Assembly: GCA_964588495.1 (NCBI GenBank)
Contig: CAZPPS010000001.1
Span: forward strand, 1 to 64,000
DNA from: CAVPKN01 sp964588495
Lineage (GTDB): Bacteria > Chlamydiota > Chlamydiia > Chlamydiales > JAAKFR01
Length of the DNA: 64,000 nucleotides
Direction of reading: 5' to 3'
The position numbers and the translations under genes were made by a program. This document shows positions 42,519-52,192 of the stretch, one piece after another. Every line of letters begins with the position of its first letter. Within the stretch, counting starts at the first letter, position 1. The notes below the pieces were generated by a model. The model was not told the DNA's origin. It was given only the letters and a program-made list of their open reading frames with translations, and ran no database searches.

Positions 42519-44183
42519 ATGAGCAAAGCTATAGGTCAAACAAACCCCGATTTGAGAGCCCTTCAGGCGATCGAAAGGGCAAATGCTGCCTGCGTGGCAA
42601 GGATTTGCGAAATTTCGGTGGTTGTCTTTGGGATTTTGGCGACTCTCTGCCTGTTTTCCCCCCTTGTGTTCGGCACGGCCTCAACTGGGTTCTATGTATC
42701 CTGCGCAGTTGGCGCAGCAAGTTTTATCGGTTTTATCGTCTCTGGCTCTGTTCTCTGTCAAAAACAAGATATTCCCCGCATCCAATCCTCAAGAATAAAA
42801 GCCCCCCAAACCAACAAATCTCGCCTTAATCGCGATTATTGGAACAATCCGCGCACTTATGGCAGCTCAAGCACTTCCAGTAGTACGGGCACCCCCAAGC
42901 CATCTTTCCTTACAAGAAGTGATCCTCTTAAAACAAATTTGGAAATTCCCCGTGAACTCAAGAGCCCTTTCCCTCAGGTGTTATGGGGAATTGTTAAACA
43001 AATTGGCCCATACCAATTAAAATTTCACTACTTTACCGATCAAATAGAGCATCCTACAGTCTTTACAATCGATGCTCTATCTATTGAAAAGCAAATTGAT
43101 ACGATTAATGAAAAATTAAAGGATCAATACGCCCAATTTCAGAAAACTTTAACACAACTTGGTGTTGCAAAGGAAATTGCTGACAAATGTAGCCTTCTTT
43201 TAGAAAAAGCCATTACTGATCTGCAAAACTTATTAAACGAAAAAAAAGTGGCTTTTAAAAATCTTGAAGGTATTGAGCACAATAGAGACCAAAAAGATAA
43301 ATTAAGTGACGGTTTTGGATTGTTAAGTTTCAGACCCCTTGAAGAGGCGATGTATGAGATTGAAATGCATTTGGGTATTCAACATGCACTTAAGGAGCAC
43401 ATTTTAAAGCTTATCGATGGAATCGTTCAAGATCAAGATCGTGATGAGTTACAAAAGCAGGCGGAAATCTGCCGTACCTATTTTAATTTTCGAAGTAACA
43501 ATCCCAATCCGTTTAGAGAAGAAAATGAAACAGACATGCTTACGAAATTATTTAGAATCGTTTATTGGGGAGAAGATTTTATTGAAGGGGCTGAGACTCC
43601 TATCGGCGGGATAGCTGCTGCTGAAGAAGTCAGATGTATACCATTAGTAAAGCTTAAAGATAGAAAAATTAGTGAAAAAGACAACATAATTATTGGCACA
43701 TTTGAGGGTCAAGAATGGGTGATCCTTTCTACCTGTGCGGGTGGTGGACGATATAGAGGCCATTACACAAATTATGTCTACAACGGAAATGCAGGTTACT
43801 CCTATTTTGATAACTTACTGAAGCAAAGGCCGCATACGCCAAGTAAGACACTGTTCGGTGAAATTAGTGAAAAAGATCCTCCGAAGAAGGAGGGTCAGAG
43901 TCACGGTATTTTAGTCAGCCTATTCGGCGGAAACAAGAATGAGGAAGAAAAAGTAGAAGATGAGGAAGAAAAAAATATTCGCAAAATGCAAATAGATGAC
44001 AGTGTTAGTTACGACAGAGGATGTGTCATCATGGAACTGAATGCTTTTGAAAAGCATAAAGACCAGCTAGAACTTCCAAAGGTCATTCCTTCCTTCTACA
44101 ACAATAATTGCTATCTCGCAGTGGCCCTTGTCCGCCTTGCGACCTACCACCAAGCCGCCTCACTCGTCTCCAACCCTGTTTAA
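42519..44183 (+). CDS. Inc-like membrane protein with large soluble domain
   Basis: A 554-residue protein. Hydrophobic lobes at about 30-50 and 57-79, then a Ser/Thr-rich linker (to about 130) with a run of Ser and Thr near 118-126, then about 420 soluble residues. The segment about 180-300 is helical; about 370-400 has EWVILSTCAGGGRYRGHYTNYV, and an acidic-basic stretch (NEEEKVEDEEEKNIRKM) follows near 475-490. No family recognised. An extended -10 box ends seven bases before the ATG and AGAGG is two bases before it, so the message may be leaderless or the true start lies slightly downstream. A palindromic element separates it from convergent mgtE. Inclusion-membrane location inferred from topology. 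Confidence 0.7.
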   Translation: MSKAIGQTNPDLRALQAIERANAACVARICEISVVVFGILATLCLFSPLVFGTASTGFYVSCAVGAASFIGFIVSGSVLCQKQDIPRIQSSRIKAPQTNKSRLNRDYWNNPRTYGSSSTSSSTGTPKPSFLTRSDPLKTNLEIPRELKSPFPQVLWGIVKQIGPYQLKFHYFTDQIEHPTVFTIDALSIEKQIDTINEKLKDQYAQFQKTLTQLGVAKEIADKCSLLLEKAITDLQNLLNEKKVAFKNLEGIEHNRDQKDKLSDGFGLLSFRPLEEAMYEIEMHLGIQHALKEHILKLIDGIVQDQDRDELQKQAEICRTYFNFRSNNPNPFREENETDMLTKLFRIVYWGEDFIEGAETPIGGIAAAEEVRCIPLVKLKDRKISEKDNIIIGTFEGQEWVILSTCAGGGRYRGHYTNYVYNGNAGYSYFDNLLKQRPHTPSKTLFGEISEKDPPKKEGQSHGILVSLFGGNKNEEEKVEDEEEKNIRKMQIDDSVSYDRGCVIMELNAFEKHKDQLELPKVIPSFYNNNCYLAVALVRLATYHQAASLVSNPV

Positions 44184-44198
44184 AAGAGATTTTTTGGA

Positions 44199-44345
44199 GT
44201 GCGGTGACTTGGCCTAACGCTTTTTCAAAGATTTTTTCTGGGGTTGTGGTGACTTGTCACCACCCCGATTGTGATTAGGAGGCGGCGACAAGTTGCCGCT
44301 ATCGGACCTCATGGCGTGCAAAAGCGTTAGACCAAGTCACCGCAC
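44199..44345. repeat. Nested palindromic repeat, GTGCGGTGA type
   Basis: Outer arms GTGCGGTGACTTGG (44199-44212) and CCAAGTCACCGCAC (44332-44345), extended by CTAACGCTTTT/AAAAGCGTTAG. Inside lie two smaller hairpins, one around GGTGACTTGTCACC and one around GGCGACAAGTTGCCGC. The GGAGTGCGG end relates it to the copies at 14002 and 15982. It sits between convergent genes. Confidence 0.8.
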
Positions 44346-44392
44346 GGCAAAAGAGCAGTGCGTAGCGTCGCAACTTTTAGCCATCACACCCG

Positions 44393-45859
44393 TTAGGTTG
44401 GAGTAAAGAAGACAGAGTGGAGCAAGCCAGAGATCAGGAAGAACATGATCATCGACATGATGTCGTTGAAGGCGGTCACGATAGGACCCGACGCCAGGGC
44501 AGGATCCACTCCCATCCGGGCAAAGAAGAAGGGAGATGAGACTCCCAAAGTAGTTGCTGTGAGCGAGGCTCCTAAAACCCCAGCTGCCACTGTCACACCG
44601 AGCTGGACCGGGTTGCCATTGAAATGGCCGACATCAAAGCTGCTTAGGATATAGATAATAATGCCGCAAAGACAACCGAAGATAACGCCTGTCAAAAAAC
44701 CAATGGACACCTCTTTAAAGACAGCCTCCCCCTTTTTACCCGAAGAGAGCACGCCAATTGCCATACTTCTGACCAAAACCGTGCTGCACTGAACTCCCAC
44801 GTTGCCAGACATTCCGTTAATGAGAGGAATAAAGAAGACAATCAAAGCCAAAAGTGCGGGCTCAATTTCCTGAAAGTAGGACATCGCAGAGGCGCTGATT
44901 AAACCGGCACATAAAGTGACCAAAAGCCAAGGCGCGCGGGATAAAAAGCGTTTAAATACGTGATCGTATTCGCTGACATCTTCAACCGTACCAGCCATCC
45001 AGGCTATCGTTTCATCGGCAATATCTTCGATGGCTTCCACCACATCTTCGTAGGTAATCACACCTACAAGCAGATTTTCCTCATTAACAACCGGAAGGGC
45101 GGGAATTTTATATCTTTCCACAAGATCCACCACCTCTTCTCTTGTGGCATCAGGAAAGACAGTGTGTTCCACTTGGCGCATGACCTGTCTCAGGGGGAGA
45201 TGGGGTGCATTGACAATCAAATTGCGGGCTGGAACAAAGCCTTGCAGCTCCCCTTTATGATCGAGGACAAAAATCCGCCTTGTCATATCGATTCCCGGAT
45301 TATCCCGAATGAACGTCGCAGCTTCTTTAATGGTCGTTTCCATGGGGAAGGCAAAAAATTCATTGGTCATCAAGCCGCCGGCACTATTGCGGCTGTGTTT
45401 TTGCAGCTCTTTAATTTGTGTGGCTTTTTTAGAGTCGATCAACTCCAAGACACGTCGGTAGCGCCTATCAGGGATGTCATCTAAAATCCAGACAGCTTCG
45501 TCGGAGGGCATTTTTTCTATGAGTCTTTTGACCTCATCATCTTCAACTGCCCGGAAAATGGCCCAGCGTGACGCACTATCGGTATTGATGATAAAAGAGA
45601 CTTTAGCGTCTAGATTGGGAAGATTTTCATATAAAACAGGCCTGGCAGTCGGGGGAAGGTGGGAGGCTGCGTAAGCTAAGTCAATCGGGTTATATTCGCT
45701 TGCAATTTTAGCCACCTCAGGAAGATGGATATTAAAAGTCGTTTTATGAAGCGCCTCTTCCAAACGCTCGCTGAGCTCATCATCAAGATGGCTTGTACGG
45801 GAATCCATTAGGTTTCCTGCTCCAATATGTTCTTCTGGAATATTTCGTCCTTCACCCAT
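44393..45859 (-). CDS. mgtE: Magnesium transporter MgtE
   Basis: A 488-residue Mg2+ channel/transporter. The N-terminal MgtE_N superhelical domain is at about 35-150 (LAYAASHLPPTARP, MPSDEAVWILDDIP), two CBS domains at about 150-285 sense cytosolic Mg2+, and five membrane helices run from about 310 to the end. The pore-region signature PLINGMSGNVGVQCSTVLVR is present near 350-369. ATG 45859 lies inside the end of the TPR gene (overlap eight bases), so it is coupled to it. Chlamydia also has an mgtE beside a gene of unknown function, as I recall. Length is that of functional MgtE (about 450-480). Confidence 0.95.
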   Translation of the reverse strand: MGEGRNIPEEHIGAGNLMDSRTSHLDDELSERLEEALHKTTFNIHLPEVAKIASEYNPIDLAYAASHLPPTARPVLYENLPNLDAKVSFIINTDSASRWAIFRAVEDDEVKRLIEKMPSDEAVWILDDIPDRRYRRVLELIDSKKATQIKELQKHSRNSAGGLMTNEFFAFPMETTIKEAATFIRDNPGIDMTRRIFVLDHKGELQGFVPARNLIVNAPHLPLRQVMRQVEHTVFPDATREEVVDLVERYKIPALPVVNEENLLVGVITYEDVVEAIEDIADETIAWMAGTVEDVSEYDHVFKRFLSRAPWLLVTLCAGLISASAMSYFQEIEPALLALIVFFIPLINGMSGNVGVQCSTVLVRSMAIGVLSSGKKGEAVFKEVSIGFLTGVIFGCLCGIIIYILSSFDVGHFNGNPVQLGVTVAAGVLGASLTATTLGVSSPFFFARMGVDPALASGPIVTAFNDIMSMIMFFLISGLLHSVFFTPT

Positions 45860-47828
45860 CTTTTTCCCACATCGTTAATAGATCATGATAACCATCAGTT
45901 TCTCTGACATTTGCCAGCCACTCTTCTTGCTCAAGATCTTCCCGGGAAGGGAAATCCTCACATTTTTCAGCTTTTTTTAAATAACAAATGGAGGCCTCTA
46001 AATAACCTGCCAGAGAATAAAGACAGGCCAAATAATAGCATGCTTCAGGATTTCCCAGTTCTGCAGATCTTAAAAGAGCTTTTTCCGCTCCCCCTCTAAG
46101 ATCATCTCTTTCCTGAGTTTTGAAAGTATCTGTCATCAGTTCTGCGAGCTCTAGACGAGCCAAACCAATCGCACACCACAGATTGTCATCTTCCTGGTCA
46201 TTTTTTGCGACAACTTCTAAAAGATCAATCGCCTGATGAAAACAATCAGCACTTTCAGTCAATTCTCCCAAATGGGAGTAAACAAGGCCCAGACGGCAAC
46301 GGATGTGAAGTGCATAGGGCTTTTCTTCTAATAATTCACTCAATAGCTCTAAAGCTTTCAGATAATGTTCAACATCGGCGGTCAAATCCCCTAAAACGTC
46401 GAGGGCACAGGCCATATTGTAGAGCGTTTCGTCATCTTCACAAAGCTCGTAGGCTTTCTTAAATATCAATAAAGCCTCTTCTGCATACCCTTGTGCTAAA
46501 ATTTCATCAGAAACTTCAAGCTGCCGGAGGCGTAAAAGGGCCACTCCCCATTCATTAAGATACATGTGAGAAAATGGGCGCAACTCACAAACTCTTCCAA
46601 TTGCAGCAACTCCCCTTTTAATCAGTTGAGGATCTTGAATCTTGATGCCCCAAGTCATGTAGATTTGAAAAAGGATGTGCCAATTTTCAACACAGGAAGC
46701 ATCGCTTTGGATGGCTTTTTCAAATTCCTGACTTAAATGAATGTAATTTCCAATATCTGAAAAATACAGGCTCAAAGCCAGTTCTGCAAATAGACGGGCA
46801 CGCTCAAATTGGGCCGAAGGATTTCCAACTGTTATCGCATTCTGGATACGGTTTTGACCATCTTTAATCACTTTTAGATTTTCGATAAAAAGTCCAAAGT
46901 AGACAAGTCCACGCCCCAAAAGATAATAAGTTCTTGCCGGATCACATTCTTTAATTTTTGAGGCCGTCAGTTTTTCAAGCCCTTCTTCCACAAGCTTGAT
47001 ATCTTGTTTGATCCACCCTGCTTGTAAAAAAAGATCGCCCCAATCGAGCCAAAGCTCCCCGTTTCGCGGCGAGGCTAAAATCGCATCGCGAAAAATCGTA
47101 TCGGCCTCCACAAAATGATCAAAATCGTGTGTCAGCTCAAAGCGTACTTTCATCATCAGGGCAAGCTTGCGCCAAGCAAAGATGTAGCCGATATTCTCTT
47201 CTTTTCCCGTGTAGGCAGCATCCGAGATGATATTTTTGAGATAACAAGCCCCCTCTTCCAAGTGGGAAGGATCACCTGTAAGCTCTGCGAATTTGGAAAG
47301 GGCATGGGCATAATCGAGGTAAAAAAATGGAGAAGCAACCCCAATTTTTTTGGCGACTAAAAACTTGAGAAGTCCCTGTCTATAATCGGAAATTTCCCCG
47401 GAATGTTCAGCAATGAAGATCCACGCTTCGCCCCAGTCCCAATAAAGGGAAGAATGGTGTCCTTTTTTGGAGGCCCGGCTAAACTTGTCTAGGGCCTGTT
47501 CAAAGAAAGAGAGCTCTTTTAAAAGGCCACCCAGCTGCACTAAAATATTGCCCCACAGCTGCAACCAAGTCGCCGATGTTTCAAAAAAATGGGGGGAAAT
47601 TTCTTCCGCCTGTTTCAATTTATCGAGAGCTAAAAGAAAAAAACGGCCTTTTGAATTCAGAATACCATAGCGAAAAAGAAGGCGGGCCGATTTACATAAG
47701 ACAGAAGGTTCAGAATTTGCCACTTCTTCTGCCTGCACAAGCGCTTCCAACATGTGCTCTTCTGGGGCATTGGCATCCAGCAACTCCTCAGCAGTTTTCA
47801 GAAAATCTTCAGCAAGCTCTACAGTCAT
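45852..47828 (-). CDS. TPR-repeat protein upstream of mgtE
   Basis: A 658-residue protein made almost wholly of tetratricopeptide-like helix pairs. Examples: LRFGILNSKGRF-type pairs at the start, WLDWGDLFLQAGWIKQD in the middle, LGLVYSHLGELTESADCFHQ and YYLACLYSLAGYLEASICYL near the end. No signal peptide or enzyme motif. TPR proteins act as scaffolds or secretion chaperones; here the partner is unknown. ATG 47828 is chosen; the longer frame from 47936 would translate the CCCGTGCCC repeat and overlap the upstream gene. The ribosome binding site is weak. The gap to the 858-residue gene upstream is 85 bases, and its 3' end overlaps mgtE. A similar chlamydial protein next to mgtE is expected but not verified. 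Confidence 0.75.
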   Translation of the reverse strand: MTVELAEDFLKTAEELLDANAPEEHMLEALVQAEEVANSEPSVLCKSARLLFRYGILNSKGRFFLLALDKLKQAEEISPHFFETSATWLQLWGNILVQLGGLLKELSFFEQALDKFSRASKKGHHSSLYWDWGEAWIFIAEHSGEISDYRQGLLKFLVAKKIGVASPFFYLDYAHALSKFAELTGDPSHLEEGACYLKNIISDAAYTGKEENIGYIFAWRKLALMMKVRFELTHDFDHFVEADTIFRDAILASPRNGELWLDWGDLFLQAGWIKQDIKLVEEGLEKLTASKIKECDPARTYYLLGRGLVYFGLFIENLKVIKDGQNRIQNAITVGNPSAQFERARLFAELALSLYFSDIGNYIHLSQEFEKAIQSDASCVENWHILFQIYMTWGIKIQDPQLIKRGVAAIGRVCELRPFSHMYLNEWGVALLRLRQLEVSDEILAQGYAEEALLIFKKAYELCEDDETLYNMACALDVLGDLTADVEHYLKALELLSELLEEKPYALHIRCRLGLVYSHLGELTESADCFHQAIDLLEVVAKNDQEDDNLWCAIGLARLELAELMTDTFKTQERDDLRGGAEKALLRSAELGNPEACYYLACLYSLAGYLEASICYLKKAEKCEDFPSREDLEQEEWLANVRETDGYHDLLTMWEKDG

Positions 47829-47869
47829 AGGGAAAAATTTTACTCTGATATCTCTTTTCGAACAACCTA

Positions 47870-47898
47870 GTTCACAAAACCCGTGCCCATGCCCGCCC
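47870..47898. repeat. Short GC-rich repeat (CCCGTGCCC), copy 2
   Basis: CCCGTGCCCATGCCCGCCC within 47870-47898, one base different from the copy at 33259-33287 and in the same orientation, in the spacer before the TPR gene. Confidence 0.55.
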
Positions 47899-47913
47899 TT
47901 AACCTGAAGGAAA

Positions 47914-50490
47914 TCAACCCAATTTTTTAAAATCACTAATTAATCGCTTGCGCTCAATGTCAAGTACTGCGCGCCTAGCAATCATAGCTATTCCAGTTTG
48001 CTCGACTTGTTCGATTGTTTTATAGCGGGGATCTTCTTGAAGTTTTAACGCAGAATACTGTTCGCGTTTAGGCAAATCTTCAACATTCGTGTAGAGCTTG
48101 TGGATTTTTGAATATTCATTGATCTTAATGTTCAGACCCTGCATCTCCTCGACCACTGCATCTAATTTTTTGTCGATGGCGTTTCTTTTAAGGGTCAGCT
48201 TTTCGTAATCAGTTACCGTTTTCGCTTTGTACTCTTTGGGCTCTGGGACATAGTCTAAAGCAGCGTCTATCCCGTTCACTTTGGCTTTCAGTTTTTTTCG
48301 TAACTCATTTGGTGGTTCTTTTAACGAAGCCCAATAGGCGAATGTCATGACGCGCTGATTTTTTAAATACTCCGCTGCCTGGCTGCTCCCTGTCTCTGCA
48401 AGCTTTTGAATGAAATCTTTGGCAGAATTGAGATCTTGCGGAATCATCAACGCAGATTCACCTACAGAAAGAGTGCGGGCCCAGGTAGGCCGTATCCCAT
48501 CCAGATCATATTTATTTTGAACTTCTTTCAGTGTTTCAATTTGGGGACGGGTCCCTGGAAAAGGCCCTATATTGGGATGCGCTTCTAAATGATGCTGCAA
48601 TTTGAAGGCCTGTTTTTCCTTATCCATTTGCTGCAAGCGGTAATCAATGTAATAAGAAAGTGCCTCGCCCGCGAGTGAAAGGGCGCTAAAGCCTACAAAC
48701 CACCAGTGAGAGGACAAGTAGAAGAAGGCAACTGCTTCCACCACAAGCAAGAGAGCCAAAGGAATTCTAAGGGCATAATTGCGCACACGATTGGTCGTGA
48801 GCATATCCCCATCCATTTGACGCAGGAGCATATCGATCTGAATCTCAGCAATTTTTCTAGAACGGAGGATTGGATCATCATCAGGCAATTTTTCTTTCAC
48901 AAAAGGAACAGAAGGTAGCCGCATATAAAAAGCCTTGAGGCATTTTGTCAGTAAGCTTTCTCCATCCAGTGCCAGGAACTCGTGCAGCGGACCTGCGACC
49001 TCGTTTTCAAACGTGTCTAAAGCTTGTACAAAATTTTCATAGTTTTCTTTTGTGACTGCAATTTCAGAACTCGCTTTCTGGAGCGTAACAAATTCCTTGC
49101 TAGCCTCATTAATTTTACTTCTGGTCTTACGTGCTTGTTCTAAGACCACAGCGGGCTTTTCAAAACGGAGCTTCGGAAAACTCAAAAGCCATTTTTTTGT
49201 CTCTTCTGGAAAATCACCATCAAAAAAATCAATGCACCTTTTGTCTGACGACTCCGGCACTTTTTTTATCCAGGCTTTTAAGGCTTTTAAACCCTCGTAA
49301 TTCAACTTTTTTTTCTCTTGGATTTCGTGCATCTGCTTTCCAAGTGCCTCAAGACGCCTCAGAGGATGATTGGCAATCAGTTCAACCAGTTTTGCCTTCA
49401 TTTGAAGGCCGTCATCAAAGAGTTTTAGAAGCTCTTGCTCTAAATCGGCGCTGTATTCGGTAAGCTGATCAACCTTTTTCTTAGCAGCAGCTACCCGCTC
49501 AAGATATTTCTCCCATCCCTGAAGTTCTCCTTTCACTTCTGATTCGAAAAATTTATAAGGCTCGTAGAGACCTTTAAACTCCTCAACAAATGCTTTAATG
49601 CAGGTTTTTTTCTCAGGCCTCACATTTTCAGCTGCCAAATGATAAACTCTTGCATACTTGGCAACTAAACCCTCAACCGATGAACGCTGAGTTTCTGGCC
49701 AAAAATCCAGTTCCCGATGAAGACCTGGGCCATAGCCTTCTGCAAAAGCAGCGTGCAATAACTCAGCCTCTTCCTCTAAACCTTCTTCCATTGGAGCTTT
49801 TCGATACAAAGCGCGCCACTTACGCACCTGATCTTGAAGGCTTCGCCAGTCTTGGCTTTCAATATGGGCAAACTCATGGGCTATAGAGTGTTGAGCATAA
49901 GGCGAGATATCAAGATCATAGTGCACAAGCGTGTCTTTAATTTCTTTTCCCGACGCCGGATGCCGTTTTTCCAGCTCCGTTTCCATCATGACATCTGATT
50001 TCAATCTCTCATCGATCTTCTCCAAATCCCATTCACCCCGAGGATGCAGAGCCTGAGGAGTAAAGCGTTTGAGCAATTCCTTTAAATGGGGAACAAACTC
50101 CTCTTCCCTTTTATAAACCTCAATCTTCCCTTTGAATTTGTCTTTGGCATAACCTAAAGCAAACATCAGGGGCAGACCAATCCCCCAGGGAGCCCAGGCC
50201 GGAAGGTAGTAAATGGCAAGGGGAAACAAGATCGTCAAAATGGCAGAGGCAACGGTGATGACTTTCTCAAGCACCACATAAAACTGTTTCCAATACCCTT
50301 CTCTTGCCCGGTAATTGTTGATCCACATATCGGCACTATCAATATAGTAAAAGCGGACAAGCTCCTTCTTTCCAAGAGCCTTTTGAATATGTTTTTCGGA
50401 AGTACCAACGGATTTAGCTTTTTCAAGAGAAGACTCAGGATCTAATTTAAATTTTGACCAATCCGCTCTTAGATGATCTAAAGACGCCAT
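47914..50490 (-). CDS. Large membrane protein with HExxH motif, unknown
   Basis: An 858-residue protein. Hydrophobic pair at about 74-97 and 101-114, a second pair at about 568-590 and 594-612, and long charged helices elsewhere (about 330-480 and 740-850). HEFAH at 205-209 fits the HExxH zinc-peptidase pattern, in a helix (SIAHEFAHIESQDW) with further acidic residues downstream (EEGLEEEAELLHAAFAEG) that could give a third ligand. I cannot tell a real protease from chance. No family recognised. ATG 50490 opens the frame. First gene of a minus-strand group with the TPR gene and mgtE. Possibly a chlamydia-specific inner-membrane protein. Confidence 0.65.
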   Translation of the reverse strand: MASLDHLRADWSKFKLDPESSLEKAKSVGTSEKHIQKALGKKELVRFYYIDSADMWINNYRAREGYWKQFYVVLEKVITVASAILTILFPLAIYYLPAWAPWGIGLPLMFALGYAKDKFKGKIEVYKREEEFVPHLKELLKRFTPQALHPRGEWDLEKIDERLKSDVMMETELEKRHPASGKEIKDTLVHYDLDISPYAQHSIAHEFAHIESQDWRSLQDQVRKWRALYRKAPMEEGLEEEAELLHAAFAEGYGPGLHRELDFWPETQRSSVEGLVAKYARVYHLAAENVRPEKKTCIKAFVEEFKGLYEPYKFFESEVKGELQGWEKYLERVAAAKKKVDQLTEYSADLEQELLKLFDDGLQMKAKLVELIANHPLRRLEALGKQMHEIQEKKKLNYEGLKALKAWIKKVPESSDKRCIDFFDGDFPEETKKWLLSFPKLRFEKPAVVLEQARKTRSKINEASKEFVTLQKASSEIAVTKENYENFVQALDTFENEVAGPLHEFLALDGESLLTKCLKAFYMRLPSVPFVKEKLPDDDPILRSRKIAEIQIDMLLRQMDGDMLTTNRVRNYALRIPLALLLVVEAVAFFYLSSHWWFVGFSALSLAGEALSYYIDYRLQQMDKEKQAFKLQHHLEAHPNIGPFPGTRPQIETLKEVQNKYDLDGIRPTWARTLSVGESALMIPQDLNSAKDFIQKLAETGSSQAAEYLKNQRVMTFAYWASLKEPPNELRKKLKAKVNGIDAALDYVPEPKEYKAKTVTDYEKLTLKRNAIDKKLDAVVEEMQGLNIKINEYSKIHKLYTNVEDLPKREQYSALKLQEDPRYKTIEQVEQTGIAMIARRAVLDIERKRLISDFKKLG

Positions 50491-50570
50491 TCAAACCCCA
50501 GTTTTGATGCCCCATTATACACAAAAATTGTTTATTTACAAACTCTTAAAAAAACTAAACAGTGAGAATT

Positions 50571-50706
50571 AAATATTTTTTTTCTTCTCTCTGTTCTATG
50601 TGTCCTCTGTGGTTTTAAAAAATGAACGCAACCTTTTGTCATACAACTTTTGTGATGCAAACAAAAAAAATACCACAGAAGACACAGAGAGAAGAAAAAA
50701 AAATAT
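50571..50706. repeat. Palindromic element, CCACAGAAGACACAGAG type
   Basis: The left arm (50571-50617: TTCTTCTCTCTG, then TGTCCTCTGTGGT) and right arm (50666-50706: ACCACAGAAGACACAGAGAG) are near complements, bracketed by A/T runs. A further CTCTGTGGTT follows at 50711. The inner loop has a weak ACAAAAGG-like dyad. It fills the space between rimO and the 858-residue gene, both on the minus strand. Confidence 0.75.
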
Positions 50707-50723
50707 AACTCTCTGTGGTTAAA

Positions 50724-52091
50724 TTACGCTCTTGCAAGGGCAAGTTTTTTGGTGTTGGAGGGTTTGAGGACGCGGCCGACGAGGTCGTAGCCAGCGACAT
50801 CTGTGATCTCCACAACGTAGCGCTCACCAAAAGATTCCACTTTGTGCCAATCATTTAGGATTACTTGTCCGTCGATTTCTGGACATTGCCCCGCATGGCG
50901 ACCCACGAGGAGAAGGTCTGTTTCGGGATGGTAGTTTTCGACAATTACTTCGAGCTTTTGTCCAATCATTTTTTGATTGAGTTTGGCAACCACTTCTTGC
51001 TGCACAGCCGCAAGTCTACTCTGCCGCTCTTCTTTGATTTTTTCGTCGATCTGGTTTTCCATGACGCCAGCAGGAGTTCCCGCTTCTTGAGAATATTTGA
51101 AAATGCCGACATGATTTAAAGGAAATTCTTGCAAAAAGGCCATAAGCTCTTCAAATTGCTCTTCCGTTTCACCTGGGAAGCCCACAATCAGACTTGTCCG
51201 GACATGGACGCCGGGCACTTTCTCCCTTAAACGGGTAATCACCTGCTTGATTTGCTCAGAATTTGTCGTTCTGCGCATCGATTTCAGCATTGCGTCATTG
51301 ATGTGCTGGATCGGCATGTCGAGATAAGGGAGGAGCCTTTTATCTTGGCTCATCAAGGCGATCAGATCGTCATCGATCTCGTCAGGATAAAGGTAGAGAA
51401 GGCGGAGCCAATAATTCCCTTCAATGGTTAAAATTTCTTTTAAAAGCTCGTTGAGACGCCCTTTTTTAAAGCCTTGGTCTTTGCCGTAATCTCCGAGATC
51501 CTGGGCAATCAAAATAATTTCTTTGACACCTTGATCGACAAGAGCCTTAAATTCTTTGAGGATTTGCTCTGTCGTTTTACTTTTTAAAGGGCCTTTGATT
51601 TTAGGAATAATACAGTAAGCGCAGGCTTTGCGGCACCCTTCAGCGATTTTGAGATAAGCATAATGGGAAGGTGTCGAGAGCATTCGGGGCACTTCCCCCG
51701 CTTCGAGGTAACTTTTGGCACTCCCAACCTGTTCGCCCTTGTTGTCTGATTGGACAGCCTTTAAAATCCCCTCAACATCGCCAGAACCGAGTAAATAGTG
51801 AACACCAGGGAAGGCTTCCTCAATCTCACTTCTGTGTTTCGAGACCATGCAGCCGGTCACAATCAGCTTGGCCTTTTTCTTTTTGCTCTCTAAAAGCTCT
51901 TCGATGGCCCCTTTGGACTCAGCTCTTGAAGAATCTAAAAAACCGCACGTGTTGACAACCAGATAATCGGCCTCTTGCACCTTTTCAGTCACTTCATAGC
52001 CCGCTTTGAGCAAGATTCCGAGCATCACCTCGCTATCCACGAGATTGCGCGGACAGCCTAAACTTGTAAAATTAACTTTATTTCCAGACAT
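50724..52091 (-). CDS. rimO: Ribosomal protein S12 methylthiotransferase RimO
   Basis: A 455-residue radical SAM enzyme that adds a methylthio group to a conserved Asp of ribosomal protein S12. N-terminal UPF0004 domain with TSLGCPRNLVDSE (about 8-20) and cluster Cys near 13, 49 and 82; radical SAM motif CRKACAYC at about 153-160; C-terminal TRAM domain from about 375 (QKMIGQKLEVIVENY). S12-specific features such as LGSGDVE and DMPIQHIND fit RimO rather than MiaB. Single gene, divergent from rpmG, so both neighbours serve the ribosome. No clear Shine-Dalgarno site before ATG 52091. Confidence 0.93.
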   Translation of the reverse strand: MSGNKVNFTSLGCPRNLVDSEVMLGILLKAGYEVTEKVQEADYLVVNTCGFLDSSRAESKGAIEELLESKKKKAKLIVTGCMVSKHRSEIEEAFPGVHYLLGSGDVEGILKAVQSDNKGEQVGSAKSYLEAGEVPRMLSTPSHYAYLKIAEGCRKACAYCIIPKIKGPLKSKTTEQILKEFKALVDQGVKEIILIAQDLGDYGKDQGFKKGRLNELLKEILTIEGNYWLRLLYLYPDEIDDDLIALMSQDKRLLPYLDMPIQHINDAMLKSMRRTTNSEQIKQVITRLREKVPGVHVRTSLIVGFPGETEEQFEELMAFLQEFPLNHVGIFKYSQEAGTPAGVMENQIDEKIKEERQSRLAAVQQEVVAKLNQKMIGQKLEVIVENYHPETDLLLVGRHAGQCPEIDGQVILNDWHKVESFGERYVVEITDVAGYDLVGRVLKPSNTKKLALARA

Positions 52092-52192
52092 AGGGTATAA
52101 TGATCAACTCTTGCCCCATTAAATTCAAGATTGAAGATTATAGACGAATCCGCTACTCTCTTTTCCAAACTTAAAGTGGAGTTCAATAAACC

